Assembly (NCBI GenBank): GCA_947503785.1
Contig: CANNFB010000018.1
Coordinates: forward strand, 1-49,864
DNA length: 49,864 nt
DNA from: an uncultured Campylobacterales bacterium
Lineage (GTDB): Bacteria; Campylobacterota; Campylobacteria; Campylobacterales; Arcobacteraceae
Direction of reading: 5' to 3'
The translations under genes were made by a program, and so were the position numbers. Shown piece by piece: positions 16,454 to 24,972 of the stretch. Under the pieces are notes generated by a model that saw only the letters and a program-made list of their open reading frames with translations, made no database searches and was not told the DNA's origin. How positions within the stretch are numbered: the first letter of the stretch is position 1; each line of letters starts with the position of its first letter.

Positions 16454-18901
16454 GTGTCGCAAGTAAAGTGTAATCATTGTCATTTGAGTTTTGATAATGA
16501 AATAATGATAAAAGAAGAAGAATTAAACTTTTGTTGTAAAGGCTGTCAAGGAGTTTACCATTTACTTAAGAGTGATGGCTTAGACTCTTTTTATGACAAG
16601 TTAGGGAATAAGACTATTACTCCACCTTTAAATTTAGATGATGACGATATTTCAAAATTTGATACTCCTAGTTTTATGAATAATTATACAACTATAAATA
16701 AAGATGGTTTTTATGAAGTTGATTTAATAATTGAAGGAATTCACTGTGCTGCTTGTGTTTGGTTGAATGAAAAAATACTGCATGATACAAAAGGTTTAAT
16801 TGAAGCAAATATTAATTTTACAACTAATAAAGCAAAAGTTACTTGGGATGGTGATGAATTAAAACTATCTGATATAATTTTAAGAATTAGATCTATTGGT
16901 TATAACGCTTATGCTTATGATTCTTCTATTGCAGATGAAAAAGCTACACAAGCAAAGCGTGAATACTTTATTAAAATGATGGTTGCAGTAATTGCAAGTA
17001 TGAATATTATGATGTTAAGTGTTGCCAAATATACTGGATTTTTTACAGGAATAACGCCTGAAGTTATGCATATGATTCATATAGGTGAATTCTTATTAGC
17101 TACACCTGTTTTATTTTATTCTGGGTGGGTGTTTTTTAAAGGTGCTTATTTTGGTTTAAAAAATAAAATTTTAAATATGGATTTTCTTGTAAGTTCTGGT
17201 GCACTTCTAACCTACATCTATTCGCTTTTTATTTTATTTGGTGCAAAAGGTGAGAGTTATTTTGACTCTGTTGCTATGATTATCACTTTTGTACTAGTTG
17301 GAAAATATCTTGAAGTAATAGGTAAAAAATCAGCAGTTGATACACTTGATAAAATTAAGTCTTCACTTCCTTTAGAAGCTGTTGTAGTTGATGGTGAGAA
17401 TAAAAAGCAAGTTGCTTTAAATAGCATAAATATTGGAGATATTATTGAAATTAAAACAGGAGAGAAAGTTCCTGTTGATGGGCTTATAATTAAAGGGGAG
17501 GGTACTTTTGATGAAGCTAGTTTAACAGGTGAGTCTGTGCCTATATTTAAAAAAGTAGGAGATGCTGTTTATAGTGGAACAGTAAATAGTAATAATTTAA
17601 TTCACTTTGAAGTTACAAAAGATTTTAAAAACTCTACTTTCTCATCAATTGTTACATTACTTGAAGATTCCTTAAACTCAAAGCCACAAATTCAAGATAA
17701 AGCAAATGAATTCTCAAAAGGGTTTACTGTAAGTATTTTGACTCTATCTTTATTGACTTTTGTTGTTTGGTATTTCTTTGGACTTGATTTAGGTTTTGAT
17801 TATGAAGGAACTAATCATTTTGAAAAGTCATTTATCGTAGCAATCTCTGTAATTGTAATAGCATGTCCTTGTGCGCTTGCCCTTGCAACTCCAATTGCAA
17901 GTTTAATAGGAATCTCAGAGTTAGCTAAAAAAGGCTTATTATTTAAAGAAGCTAAATTTATAGAATCGCTTGCAAAAGTAAATGCTGTAGTATTTGATAA
18001 AACTGGAACTTTAACAAAAGGTGAACTTTCTGTTATAAAAGCTTCAATATTAAATGATGATAAAGAGAAACTTGATTTACTTTACTCACTATTAGATACT
18101 TCAACTCATCCTATTAGTAAATCAGTTAAGAAGTATTTACTATCAAAATATGATTTACAATTACAAAAGTTAAGTAATGTTAAAAATATTGATGCAAGAG
18201 GAATGAGTGCTGAATTTATTAATTTAGACAAAAATACATCTAGAAAATCAAAATTAATAGGTGGAAACCTTGACCTTATTTTAGATGAAGAAATAAAGTA
18301 TGATTTAAAAGTTGAAAATAGTGTATATATTTTTGCAATAGATGGTAAAGTAATTGCAAGTTTTGAACTAGTTGATGAAGTAAAAGATTATGCTTTTGAA
18401 TTAATTGAGTTTTTACAGAAAAAAAATATAGAAGTTATAATGTTAACCGGAGATAATGAACAAGTAGCTTCAAAAATAGCAAGTTCATTAAATATAAGAA
18501 CTCACTTATCAAAGCAAACACCTATTAGTAAAGCTGAATATATAAAAAAGCTAAGAAATGAAAATAAAATAGTTGTAATGGTAGGTGATGGTGTAAATGA
18601 TAGTGTTGCTTTATCAAATAGTGATGTTGCAATTGCAATGGGAACATCTGCTGATATTTCAATGGAAGTTTCAGATATTGTTTTATTAAATTCATCATTA
18701 ACATCTTTAAAAGATGCTTTTGAGATTTCAAGTAGAACATATAAGTTTATAAAACAAAATTTAGCTATATCTTTAGTATATAACTTAATCACAATACCTT
18801 TTGCCATGTTTGGGTATGTGATTCCTTTAGTTGCAGCATTATCTATGAGTTTAAGTTCATTACTTGTTGTATTAAATTCACTTAGAATTAAAATTAAATA
18901 G
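16454..18901 (+). CDS. ccoI: Copper-translocating P-type ATPase for cbb3 oxidase assembly (CcoI/FixI)
   Basis: This 815-aa P1B-type ATPase has an N-terminal cysteine-rich metal-binding region (C6xxC9 and CCKGC at 27-31), an HMA domain with GIHCAACVW (Cys98 and Cys101), membrane helices, the CPCALALATP transmembrane copper site, the phosphorylation motif DKTGTLT, the STHPIS histidine-proline pair and GDGVNDSVAL. The extra N-terminal cysteine domain and the following ccoS gene identify the CcoI/FixI branch, which supplies copper for cytochrome cbb3 oxidase rather than for detoxification. The start is GTG at 16454 with AGGAAG six bases before it; the ATG at 16450 is in another frame and meets a stop after seven codons. 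ccoNOPQ is not in the window. Confidence 0.94.
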   Translation: MSQVKCNHCHLSFDNEIMIKEEELNFCCKGCQGVYHLLKSDGLDSFYDKLGNKTITPPLNLDDDDISKFDTPSFMNNYTTINKDGFYEVDLIIEGIHCAACVWLNEKILHDTKGLIEANINFTTNKAKVTWDGDELKLSDIILRIRSIGYNAYAYDSSIADEKATQAKREYFIKMMVAVIASMNIMMLSVAKYTGFFTGITPEVMHMIHIGEFLLATPVLFYSGWVFFKGAYFGLKNKILNMDFLVSSGALLTYIYSLFILFGAKGESYFDSVAMIITFVLVGKYLEVIGKKSAVDTLDKIKSSLPLEAVVVDGENKKQVALNSINIGDIIEIKTGEKVPVDGLIIKGEGTFDEASLTGESVPIFKKVGDAVYSGTVNSNNLIHFEVTKDFKNSTFSSIVTLLEDSLNSKPQIQDKANEFSKGFTVSILTLSLLTFVVWYFFGLDLGFDYEGTNHFEKSFIVAISVIVIACPCALALATPIASLIGISELAKKGLLFKEAKFIESLAKVNAVVFDKTGTLTKGELSVIKASILNDDKEKLDLLYSLLDTSTHPISKSVKKYLLSKYDLQLQKLSNVKNIDARGMSAEFINLDKNTSRKSKLIGGNLDLILDEEIKYDLKVENSVYIFAIDGKVIASFELVDEVKDYAFELIEFLQKKNIEVIMLTGDNEQVASKIASSLNIRTHLSKQTPISKAEYIKKLRNENKIVVMVGDGVNDSVALSNSDVAIAMGTSADISMEVSDIVLLNSSLTSLKDAFEISSRTYKFIKQNLAISLVYNLITIPFAMFGYVIPLVAALSMSLSSLLVVLNSLRIKIK

Positions 18902-18915
18902 AAATAGGAAAATAA

Positions 18916-19167
18916 ATGATAAATGATACACTTTTTTTTATGTTAATAGTTGGGATAATAATATCAGCGGGTTTACTACTTTTATTTGTATGGGCTGCTA
19001 AAAATGGTCAGTTTGATGATTCAAATAAATTAGTTGATGGAATGCTTTTTGATAGTACAGATGATTTAAATGATGCAATAAATAAAGAAAAGAAAATTAA
19101 AGAAGCCAAAAAAGCAAAGGCTTTGAAAATTGAAGAAAAAGAAAAAGCTAGTCATGAAAATGACTAA
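18916..19167 (+). CDS. ccoS: Cytochrome cbb3 oxidase maturation protein CcoS
   Basis: This 83-aa protein has one N-terminal membrane helix (about residues 7-27), then the CcoS hallmark WAAKNGQFDD and a later LFDSTDD, and a lysine-rich cytoplasmic tail. CcoS is needed for cofactor insertion into cbb3 oxidase. It follows ccoI by 14 bp with AGGAAA as ribosome-binding site, the usual ccoI-ccoS pairing. Confidence 0.93.
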   Translation: MINDTLFFMLIVGIIISAGLLLLFVWAAKNGQFDDSNKLVDGMLFDSTDDLNDAINKEKKIKEAKKAKALKIEEKEKASHEND

Positions 19168-19187
19168 CTTTTAAGAAGTAAATCTAA

Positions 19188-19475
19188 TTACATTGCTGCA
19201 ATTTGTTTTGCTAAATCAGCGATATCAGCGTCAGATAATTTCATAGACTGACCTTTCATAACACCTTTCATAGCTCCACCATAAGAACCGTCTTTGTATC
19301 CGTTTAATGCAGCAGTTGTTTTAGCAACATCCCAACCAGCAATAATTGCAGATTTCCCTAAAGCTTTCTTTTCAGCTTTTTGACCATGACATGCAGCACA
19401 TGCAGCAAAAGATGCAGCAGATAAAGTTACAGCAGCAGTTGCTGCTACTAATGTAGTTAATACAAGTTTTTTCAT
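19188..19475 (-). CDS. Periplasmic cytochrome c (c553-like)
   Basis: This 95-aa protein has a Sec signal peptide (MKKLVLTTLV and an Ala-rich core, cleaved near residue 23-25) directly followed by a single haem-binding motif CAACH (26-30). A C-terminal GVMKGQSMKLSDADIADLA supplies the likely axial Met. The mature protein of about 70 residues is a small class I cytochrome c of the c553 type, a soluble electron carrier likely to donate to the cbb3 oxidase that ccoI/ccoS serve. It is convergent with ccoS (20 bp apart) and transcribed alone from the 19476-19668 region. Confidence 0.92.
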   Translation of the reverse strand: MKKLVLTTLVAATAAVTLSAASFAACAACHGQKAEKKALGKSAIIAGWDVAKTTAALNGYKDGSYGGAMKGVMKGQSMKLSDADIADLAKQIAAM

Positions 19476-19606
19476 TGTTTTATCCTTTAATTTTAAAGCA
19501 ATATTTTAGCTTTACTTTTATTTTGCTTAGCTTAATTTAATAAATTAGTCTAAGGTATAAATATAAGTGTTACATATATTTGTAGATTAATTGTGTTAAT
19601 AATGTT

Positions 19607-19612
19607 TATAAT
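19607..19612 (+). promoter_or_regulatory. Candidate -10 box (TATAAT) for the ABC ATPase-hemH operon
   Basis: TATAAT in a TTTATAATGTT context lies 65 bp upstream of the predicted TTG start. No -35 is recognisable. The rest of the 193-bp intergenic region is AT-rich and holds the minus-strand promoter of the cytochrome gene, which I cannot place. Confidence 0.4.
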
Positions 19613-19677
19613 GTTTTAGTTTTGCAAATATAAAGGCATATTTTTATATAGTATCTTTTAAATTTAAGGTGATAATA

Positions 19678-20280
19678 TTGAATAACGAATTTATTTTAGA
19701 TATAAAAAATCTAGATTTCTCATACAAAGAAAATAATCATATTTATAAAAACTTTTCATTATCTTTAAAACAAGGTGAACTTGTAACTATTTTTGGGAAA
19801 AGTGGAAGTGGGAAAACAACTCTTTTTGAGTTAATAATGGGAACAATAAAACCTCAAAATGGAACTATTAAAAAAGAGAATTTAAGTCTTATTTTTCAAG
19901 ACCCATATAATTCTTTTCACCCAACATACTCAATAGTTGAGCAACTAAATGATGTAGTTCAAAGAGATTTTTCAAAAGAATTAAAAGATTTTTTAAAAGA
20001 ATTAAATTTAGAAAGAAATTTACTTAATAAAAAACCTCACGAATTAAGTGGTGGGCAGTTACAAAGATGTTCAATTTTACGAGCACTTTTAATGAAACCA
20101 AAACTTTTACTTGTAGATGAACCAACATCTGCACTGGATAATATTATGGCCTATGATGTAATGAAACTTCTTATAAAATATTTAGACTCATGTGCAATAT
20201 TATTAATAACGCATGATGAACAAATGGCAAAATGGTGTAGCGATAAAATAATAAGGTTAGAAAATAATGCAAAAAACTAA
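19678..20280 (+). CDS. Orphan ABC ATPase (peptide/nickel-type) upstream of hemH
   Basis: This roughly 200-aa ABC ATPase resembles the DppF/NikE class in length and in its Q-loop segment IFQDPYNSFHPTYS. Walker A GKSGSGKTT, signature ELSGGQLQRCS, Walker B LLLVDEPTSALD and the H-loop LLITHDE are all intact. TTG at 19678 is preferred over GTG at 19669, because a near-perfect ribosome-binding site, AAGGTGA (19666-19672), sits five bases before the TTG and overlaps the GTG. No permease or binding protein is adjacent. The 3' end overlaps hemH by 14 nt, so the two are co-expressed. A link to haem or metal transport is inference from context only. Confidence 0.85.
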   Translation: MNNEFILDIKNLDFSYKENNHIYKNFSLSLKQGELVTIFGKSGSGKTTLFELIMGTIKPQNGTIKKENLSLIFQDPYNSFHPTYSIVEQLNDVVQRDFSKELKDFLKELNLERNLLNKKPHELSGGQLQRCSILRALLMKPKLLLVDEPTSALDNIMAYDVMKLLIKYLDSCAILLITHDEQMAKWCSDKIIRLENNAKN

Positions 20281-21193
20281 TAAAGCAATAGTACTACTGA
20301 ATATGGGTGGTGCAAGAAGTAAAGACGAACTAAAAATGTTTTTAACAAATATGTTTAATGATGAAAATATATTAACAGTAAATCCACTTTTACGAAAATT
20401 AATAGCATTTTTTATTGTTAAATCAAGACTTAACTCTGCATGGAAAAACTATGAGGAAATAGGAAATGAATCTCCAATAAATAAATTAACAGAAGAACTA
20501 GTTTCAAAGGTAAATGATAAAATAAGTGAATATAAAACATATCAAGTTATGAGATATACTCCACCATTTGCACAAGATGTAATAAAACAGATGAAAGAAG
20601 ATGGAATTGAAGAGGTAATACTTCTTCCTTTATATCCTCAGTACTCAACAACTACAACTAAATCTTCATTAGAAGATTTTCAAAGACATGCAAATGATTC
20701 TTTTAAAACAAGAGTAATAGAGCCTTTTTACAAAAATGAATTATTTAATAATTGTATTATTGATGAAATTGTAAAAAATGTAGATAATCATAATGAATAT
20801 AATCTTCTGTTTTCAGCTCATGGTTTACCTCAAAATATAGTTGATGCAGGTGATCCTTATGAAAAGCAGATGATTGAACATGTTGATATTTTAAGTAATA
20901 TTTTAAAGCAAAGAGGTGTTGAATTTAAATCAATATCTTTAGCTTATCAATCAAAAGTAGGGCCATTAAAATGGTTAGAACCATCCCTTGATGATGCACT
21001 ACTTGATTTTAAAGATGATAATGTACTTATTTATCCGCTTGCGTTTATTGTTGATAATTCTGAAACAGATTTTGAACTTAGTATTGAGTATGAAGAAATA
21101 GCAGAAGAAATAGGTGTAAATGAATATAAAATTTGTAAATGCGTAAATGCAAGTGATGAATTTATCGAAGCTATTAAAGATATTATAAAGTAA
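20267..21193 (+). CDS. hemH: Ferrochelatase
   Basis: This 308-aa protein is ferrochelatase, which inserts Fe2+ into protoporphyrin IX in the last step of haem synthesis. The catalytic His lies in LFSAHGLPQ and the conserved Glu in VDNSETDFELSIEYEE. The N-terminal VLLNMGGA and PLYPQYSTTTT are family signatures. The start ATG at 20267 is inside the ATPase gene. It is followed by the AMMECR1 and MEMO1 family genes at 8 bp and overlapping spacing, making a five-gene operon (ATPase, hemH, AMMECR1, MEMO1, ydcF-like). Confidence 0.96.
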   Translation: MQKTNKAIVLLNMGGARSKDELKMFLTNMFNDENILTVNPLLRKLIAFFIVKSRLNSAWKNYEEIGNESPINKLTEELVSKVNDKISEYKTYQVMRYTPPFAQDVIKQMKEDGIEEVILLPLYPQYSTTTTKSSLEDFQRHANDSFKTRVIEPFYKNELFNNCIIDEIVKNVDNHNEYNLLFSAHGLPQNIVDAGDPYEKQMIEHVDILSNILKQRGVEFKSISLAYQSKVGPLKWLEPSLDDALLDFKDDNVLIYPLAFIVDNSETDFELSIEYEEIAEEIGVNEYKICKCVNASDEFIEAIKDIIK

Positions 21194-21201
21194 GGATTTC
21201 T

Positions 21202-21747
21202 ATGAGTACAGATATATTATTAAAAGTTGCACATGATTCAATTAAATCAAAATTTGATGAAACAGTAAAAATAGACAAAGAAGAGCTCCTTAAAAACTAC
21301 CCTTTTTTAGAAGAGCCAGGTGCTTGTTTTGTAACGTTAAAATTAGACAATAAATTAAGAGGATGTATTGGAAGTTTAGAAGTATATGGAATGTTAATAG
21401 ATGATATTGTTGAAAATGCTTATAATGCAGCTTTTATGGATCCAAGATTTTTAGAATTGACAGAAGAAGAGTATGAAAAAATAGACTTAGAAATATCTAT
21501 TTTAACTCCAGCTTTAAAACTAGAATACACTAGTTTAGAAGATTTAAAATCAAAAATAAAAGTCGGAACTCATGGTGTTGTTTTGCAAGATGAAGACTCT
21601 CGTTCAACATTTTTACCCCAAGTATGGGAACAACTTCCTACATTTGAAGCATTTTTTAAACAACTATTACACAAAGGTAGTTTTGAGGCAGATGCATTAG
21701 AAAAAGGTATTGATGTATCTGTTTATGAAGTTATGAAAGTACGATAA
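21202..21747 (+). CDS. amrA: AmmeMemoRadiSam system protein A (AMMECR1 family)
   Basis: This 181-aa protein is a stand-alone AMMECR1 domain. The diagnostic LRGCIGS motif is at about residues 51-57, with FMDPRF and the C-terminal LPQVWEQLP segment. The AMMECR1, MEMO1 and radical SAM proteins co-occur in bacteria and archaea as the AmmeMemoRadiSam set, whose biochemical role is not settled. Its stop overlaps the start of the MEMO1 gene (TAATG), so the two proteins are made together. The radical SAM member is not among the neighbouring genes. Confidence 0.93.
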   Translation: MSTDILLKVAHDSIKSKFDETVKIDKEELLKNYPFLEEPGACFVTLKLDNKLRGCIGSLEVYGMLIDDIVENAYNAAFMDPRFLELTEEEYEKIDLEISILTPALKLEYTSLEDLKSKIKVGTHGVVLQDEDSRSTFLPQVWEQLPTFEAFFKQLLHKGSFEADALEKGIDVSVYEVMKVR

Positions 21748-22529
21748 TGAGTATTAGAAAAACTGTAGTTGCAGGAAGCTTTTATCCAAATGAGAAAGAG
21801 GAACTTCTTTCTTTAATTAATAGTTTTTCTAAACTTGAATCCCAAAATATTTTTGAACATATTAACGCAGTAATCACACCACATGCCGGATTTATTTATA
21901 GTGGAAAACTTGCAAATATCTCATACTCTTTTTGCTCAAAACAAAATCCTAAAAGAGTGATAGTAATCGGACCTTCACATCGGGTATCTTTAAATGGGTC
22001 TAGTATTTGTTTAGATGATGAGTATGAAACGCCTTTAGGAAACATTGAAGTAGATATAGAGTTTTCACGTAACTTAAAAAATAGATATGAATTTTTAGAT
22101 ACAAATGAAGAGTGCGCTTTTGAACACTCAACTGAAACACAAGCTCCTTTTATAAAACACTATTTTCCAAATACAAAAATAGTAGAAATAGTATATGGAA
22201 ATCAAGACTCCGATTCTTTGAGTAAATTAATTGATGAGCTAATAGAAGATAAAGAAAACCTAGTAGTAATTAGTACAGATTTAAGTCATTTTCATTCTTT
22301 AGAAAAAGCAAAAGAATTTGATACATACTGTATTAATGCAATTGCAAAAAAAGACATATCTTTGTTAGAAATTGGTGAAGCTTGTGGAAAAATAGGAATA
22401 AAAGCTATTTTGAAAACAGCAATTAAAAAATCACTAAATACAAAAGTATTAGCTTATAGTACAAGTTGTGATGTGAATAATGACAAATCAAGAGTTGTAG
22501 GATACACAACTGCGTTGATAGGAAAATAG
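21747..22529 (+). CDS. amrB: AmmeMemoRadiSam system protein B (MEMO1 family)
   Basis: This 260-aa protein is a MEMO1-family member, related in fold to non-haem iron dioxygenases. Conserved segments are visible: the N-terminal AGSFYP, the metal-site histidine in ITPHAGFIYSG, VIGPSHRV, VISTDLSHFH and the cysteine in YSTSCDV. The His, Asp, His and Cys set that binds metal in MEMO1 appears intact. It is coupled to AMMECR1 by a one-base overlap and is directly followed by the YdcF-like gene. Position beside hemH suggests, but does not prove, a link to iron. Confidence 0.93.
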   Translation: MSIRKTVVAGSFYPNEKEELLSLINSFSKLESQNIFEHINAVITPHAGFIYSGKLANISYSFCSKQNPKRVIVIGPSHRVSLNGSSICLDDEYETPLGNIEVDIEFSRNLKNRYEFLDTNEECAFEHSTETQAPFIKHYFPNTKIVEIVYGNQDSDSLSKLIDELIEDKENLVVISTDLSHFHSLEKAKEFDTYCINAIAKKDISLLEIGEACGKIGIKAILKTAIKKSLNTKVLAYSTSCDVNNDKSRVVGYTTALIGK

Positions 22530-23285
22530 ATGTTTGTTTTCAAAAAAATTGTTTCAGCTTTTTTATTACCAATTCCAATTGGCCTTTTTTTACTTTTTCT
22601 AGCTTTGTATTTTTTACTTACACATTCACATACAAAAGCAAAAGTTTTTTTGTCTTTAGGCTTTTTATGGTTTGCACTTTTGTCTTTTCAACCAATTTCA
22701 AATGCAATTATTAATCCTTTAGAAAACTCACATAAAGCACTACTGAATATCCCAAAAGTAGAATATGTATTAGTTTTAGGTTCAGGACATAATACAAATA
22801 AAAACTTAAGTATCACATCTCAAATGTCAAGTGTTGCAAGTGTACGAATAAATGAAGGTATTAGAGTTTTTAAAATATTAGAAAAAAAAGATGAAAATGT
22901 AAAGATTGTATTTTCAGGATATAAAGGCTTTGATAAAAACTATCACTCTTTTATGGCTTCAAAACTTGCTCTTTCTTTAGGTGTAAAAAAAGAAAAAATC
23001 ATAAAACTTGAAAAGCCAGTAGATACAAGACAAGAAGCAATTGAGATGAAAAAGATTGTAGGAAATAAACCATTTATACTAGTTACAAGTGCTTCACATA
23101 TGAAGCGTTCAATTTTATTATTTAAAAAGCAGGGTTTAAATCCAATAGCAGCTCCAACCTATCATTTAGGACATGAATCAAAAGATTATAGTAGTATTTT
23201 CTCAAGTGAAAATTTATATAAAGTAAAAGTAGCATTTCATGAATATTTAGGACTTATATGGTCTTACCTAAGAGGTTATATTTAA
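22530..23285 (+). CDS. YdcF/ElyC family (DUF218) membrane protein
   Basis: This 251-aa protein has two N-terminal membrane helices (about residues 7-30 and 37-55) followed by a DUF218 domain with YVLVLGSGHNTN near residues 78-89 and FILVTSASHMKRS near 180-192. This layout is that of ElyC/YdcF, an envelope-biogenesis factor linked to peptidoglycan and enterobacterial antigen metabolism in E. coli. The catalytic role is unknown. It starts on the base after the MEMO1 stop and ends the operon; a separate promoter precedes znuC. Confidence 0.85.
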   Translation: MFVFKKIVSAFLLPIPIGLFLLFLALYFLLTHSHTKAKVFLSLGFLWFALLSFQPISNAIINPLENSHKALLNIPKVEYVLVLGSGHNTNKNLSITSQMSSVASVRINEGIRVFKILEKKDENVKIVFSGYKGFDKNYHSFMASKLALSLGVKKEKIIKLEKPVDTRQEAIEMKKIVGNKPFILVTSASHMKRSILLFKKQGLNPIAAPTYHLGHESKDYSSIFSSENLYKVKVAFHEYLGLIWSYLRGYI

Positions 23286-23313
23286 ATAAAAGATAGTTTA
23301 ACCAAAAGTTTGA

Positions 23314-23319
23314 TAAAAT
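23314..23319 (+). promoter_or_regulatory. znuCB promoter, -10 TAAAAT
   Basis: TTTGATAAAATTGCG has a -10 box at 23314-23319, 30 bp before the TTG start of znuC. A weak inverted pair, ATTGC and GCAAAT, lies between the box and the start and would fall at the transcription start. It is too imperfect to call a Zur or Fur site. Confidence 0.45.
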
Positions 23320-23348
23320 TGCGACTTTGTTGCAAATAAAGGTAAACA

Positions 23349-24092
23349 TTGGAAATATTAAATATAAAAGAACTCGCTTATTCTTACAAAGATAACTTTA
23401 AAGTTTTAGAAAATATCAATCTAACTATTCAAGATGATGATTTCTTAGCAATCATTGGTCCAAATGGTGGTGGAAAATCAACTCTATTAAAACTTATTTT
23501 AGGTTTATTAAAACCTCAAAGTGGCGTAATAACAAAAAATATAAAAAATGAATCAATAGGTTATGTTCCTCAAAATACAAACTTAAACCTTGACTTTCCA
23601 ATTACAGCTTTAGAAGTTGTTCTAATGGGACATATTGGAGGAAAGAAGAAACTTTTTGGATATAACAAAGAAGATACTGCTTGTGCTATGCATTCTTTAG
23701 AAAAAGTAGGAATGGAAGATTTCGCAAATAGAAAAATAGGGGATTTATCTGGAGGTCAAAGACAAAGAGTATTTATCGCTCGTGCTTTATGCTCAAACCC
23801 AAAAGTAATGCTTTTAGATGAACCAACTGCAAGTATAGATGTAAAAGGTCAAAATGAGATTTATGAACTATTAAAAGAATTAAATAAGTCTATATGTATA
23901 GTAGTAGTTAGTCATGATATTTCTATTTTATTAAATTATGCAAAAAATGTTGCTCATGTAAATAAAAACATTGTTTATCACGGCTTAGAAAAAATACAAA
24001 AAAATATAAATACTACAGATGAACACTTATGTGAAGTTGAACTTTTATCAGCTTTAGGTAAAACACAAGTTTGTTGTGATCACAATCACTAA
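23349..24092 (+). CDS. znuC: Zinc/manganese ABC transporter ATPase (ZnuC-like)
   Basis: This 247-aa ATPase is of the metal-chelate (ZnuC/MntB) family. Walker A GPNGGGKST is at about residues 38-46, with YVPQNTNLNLDFPIT, signature LSGGQRQRVFIAR and Walker B MLLDEPTASID. The C-terminus ends in a Cys/His tail (QVCCDHNH), suited to binding zinc. The TTG start at 23349 has AAAGG six bases upstream. The permease znuB follows at 12 bp, but no ZnuA-type binding protein gene is next to the pair. Zinc rather than manganese is likely but not proven. Confidence 0.9.
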   Translation: MEILNIKELAYSYKDNFKVLENINLTIQDDDFLAIIGPNGGGKSTLLKLILGLLKPQSGVITKNIKNESIGYVPQNTNLNLDFPITALEVVLMGHIGGKKKLFGYNKEDTACAMHSLEKVGMEDFANRKIGDLSGGQRQRVFIARALCSNPKVMLLDEPTASIDVKGQNEIYELLKELNKSICIVVVSHDISILLNYAKNVAHVNKNIVYHGLEKIQKNINTTDEHLCEVELLSALGKTQVCCDHNH

Positions 24093-24103
24093 TAGGAAAT
24101 GAA

Positions 24104-24901
24104 ATGTTAGAAATATTAGAATATGATTTTATACAAAATGCACTATTAGCGGGAGTTTTAATTTCAATTGCTGCTGGGATTATTGGTTCCTTAGTTGTTG
24201 TAAATAAGATTACTTTTTTAGCTGGAGGAATTGCACATAGTTCTTATGGTGGAATTGGAATTGCTATTTATTTGGGCTTACCAGTATTATTTGGAGCTAC
24301 CGTTTTTGCAATTATAACAGCTGTAATAATTGCTATGTTAACTCTTAATAATAGAAATAGAGTAGATGCAATAATAGGTATGATGTGGGCTTTTGGAATG
24401 GCAATAGGAATTGTTTTTGTAGATTTAACACCAGGATATAATGTAGACTTGATGTCATATTTATTTGGTTCAATAATTGCAGTTTCAAGTGATGATATTA
24501 TGTATATGACTTTTTTAGATATTTTTATAATCTCAATAGTTGTATATTTTTATAAAGAGATATTAACAGTTTCCTATGATAGTCAATTTGCAAGATTACG
24601 TGGAATAAATGTAAAGTTTTTTTACACACTTATTTTAATACTTGCAGCCTTATGTGTAGTTGCTGCTATTAAAGCAGTTGGTTTAATTTTAGTAATTGCA
24701 CTTTTAACAATACCCACATACTTAGCAGAAACTTTTGCAAATAAATTATCTTCAATGATGATTTTAAGTTCAATTCTAGCAACTGTATTTACAATACTTG
24801 GACTTGGAATATCTTATGCTTATGACATTAGTTCAGGGGCTAGTATTATAATTGTTGCAGTTGTGATTTTAACAATAGTGAAATTGATAAAAAGAAAATG
24901 A
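24104..24901 (+). CDS. znuB: Zinc/manganese ABC transporter permease (ZnuB-like)
   Basis: This 265-aa integral membrane protein of the ABC-3 metal permease family has about eight membrane helices. Characteristic segments are FLAGGIAHSSYGGIGIAIYLG (given here as FLAGGIAHSSYGG) and a long hydrophobic C-terminus, with VVAAIKAVGLILVIALL in the coupling region. It follows znuC with a GGAAA ribosome-binding site. It forms the membrane channel of the znuCB uptake system; the periplasmic partner must be encoded elsewhere. Confidence 0.92.
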   Translation: MLEILEYDFIQNALLAGVLISIAAGIIGSLVVVNKITFLAGGIAHSSYGGIGIAIYLGLPVLFGATVFAIITAVIIAMLTLNNRNRVDAIIGMMWAFGMAIGIVFVDLTPGYNVDLMSYLFGSIIAVSSDDIMYMTFLDIFIISIVVYFYKEILTVSYDSQFARLRGINVKFFYTLILILAALCVVAAIKAVGLILVIALLTIPTYLAETFANKLSSMMILSSILATVFTILGLGISYAYDISSGASIIIVAVVILTIVKLIKRK

Positions 24902-24933
24902 TACTGAAATAAACCTTGAGGCTTATATTTAGC

Positions 24934-24939
24934 TATAAT
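24934..24939 (+). promoter_or_regulatory. cvfB-like gene promoter, -10 TATAAT
   Basis: TATTTAGCTATAATAAG has the -10 box at 24934-24939 and resembles the ileS and valS promoter context. It is 34 bp before the ATG. Confidence 0.5.
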
Positions 24940-24972
24940 AAGAAAAATTTAAAATAAACGGAATAACTAAGA

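Noticed and set aside
16450-16473. Seven-codon frame starting at ATG 16450 before ccoI
   Set aside because: It shares the ribosome-binding site of the GTG start at 16454 and ends inside the gene. The GTG frame is the clear ccoI start.
19669-19671. GTG start for the orphan ABC ATPase
   Set aside because: It lies inside AAGGTGA, which is the ribosome-binding site for the TTG at 19678.
23318-23337. Zur or Fur box before znuC
   Set aside because: Only four or five bases pair, and the spacing does not match known boxes.
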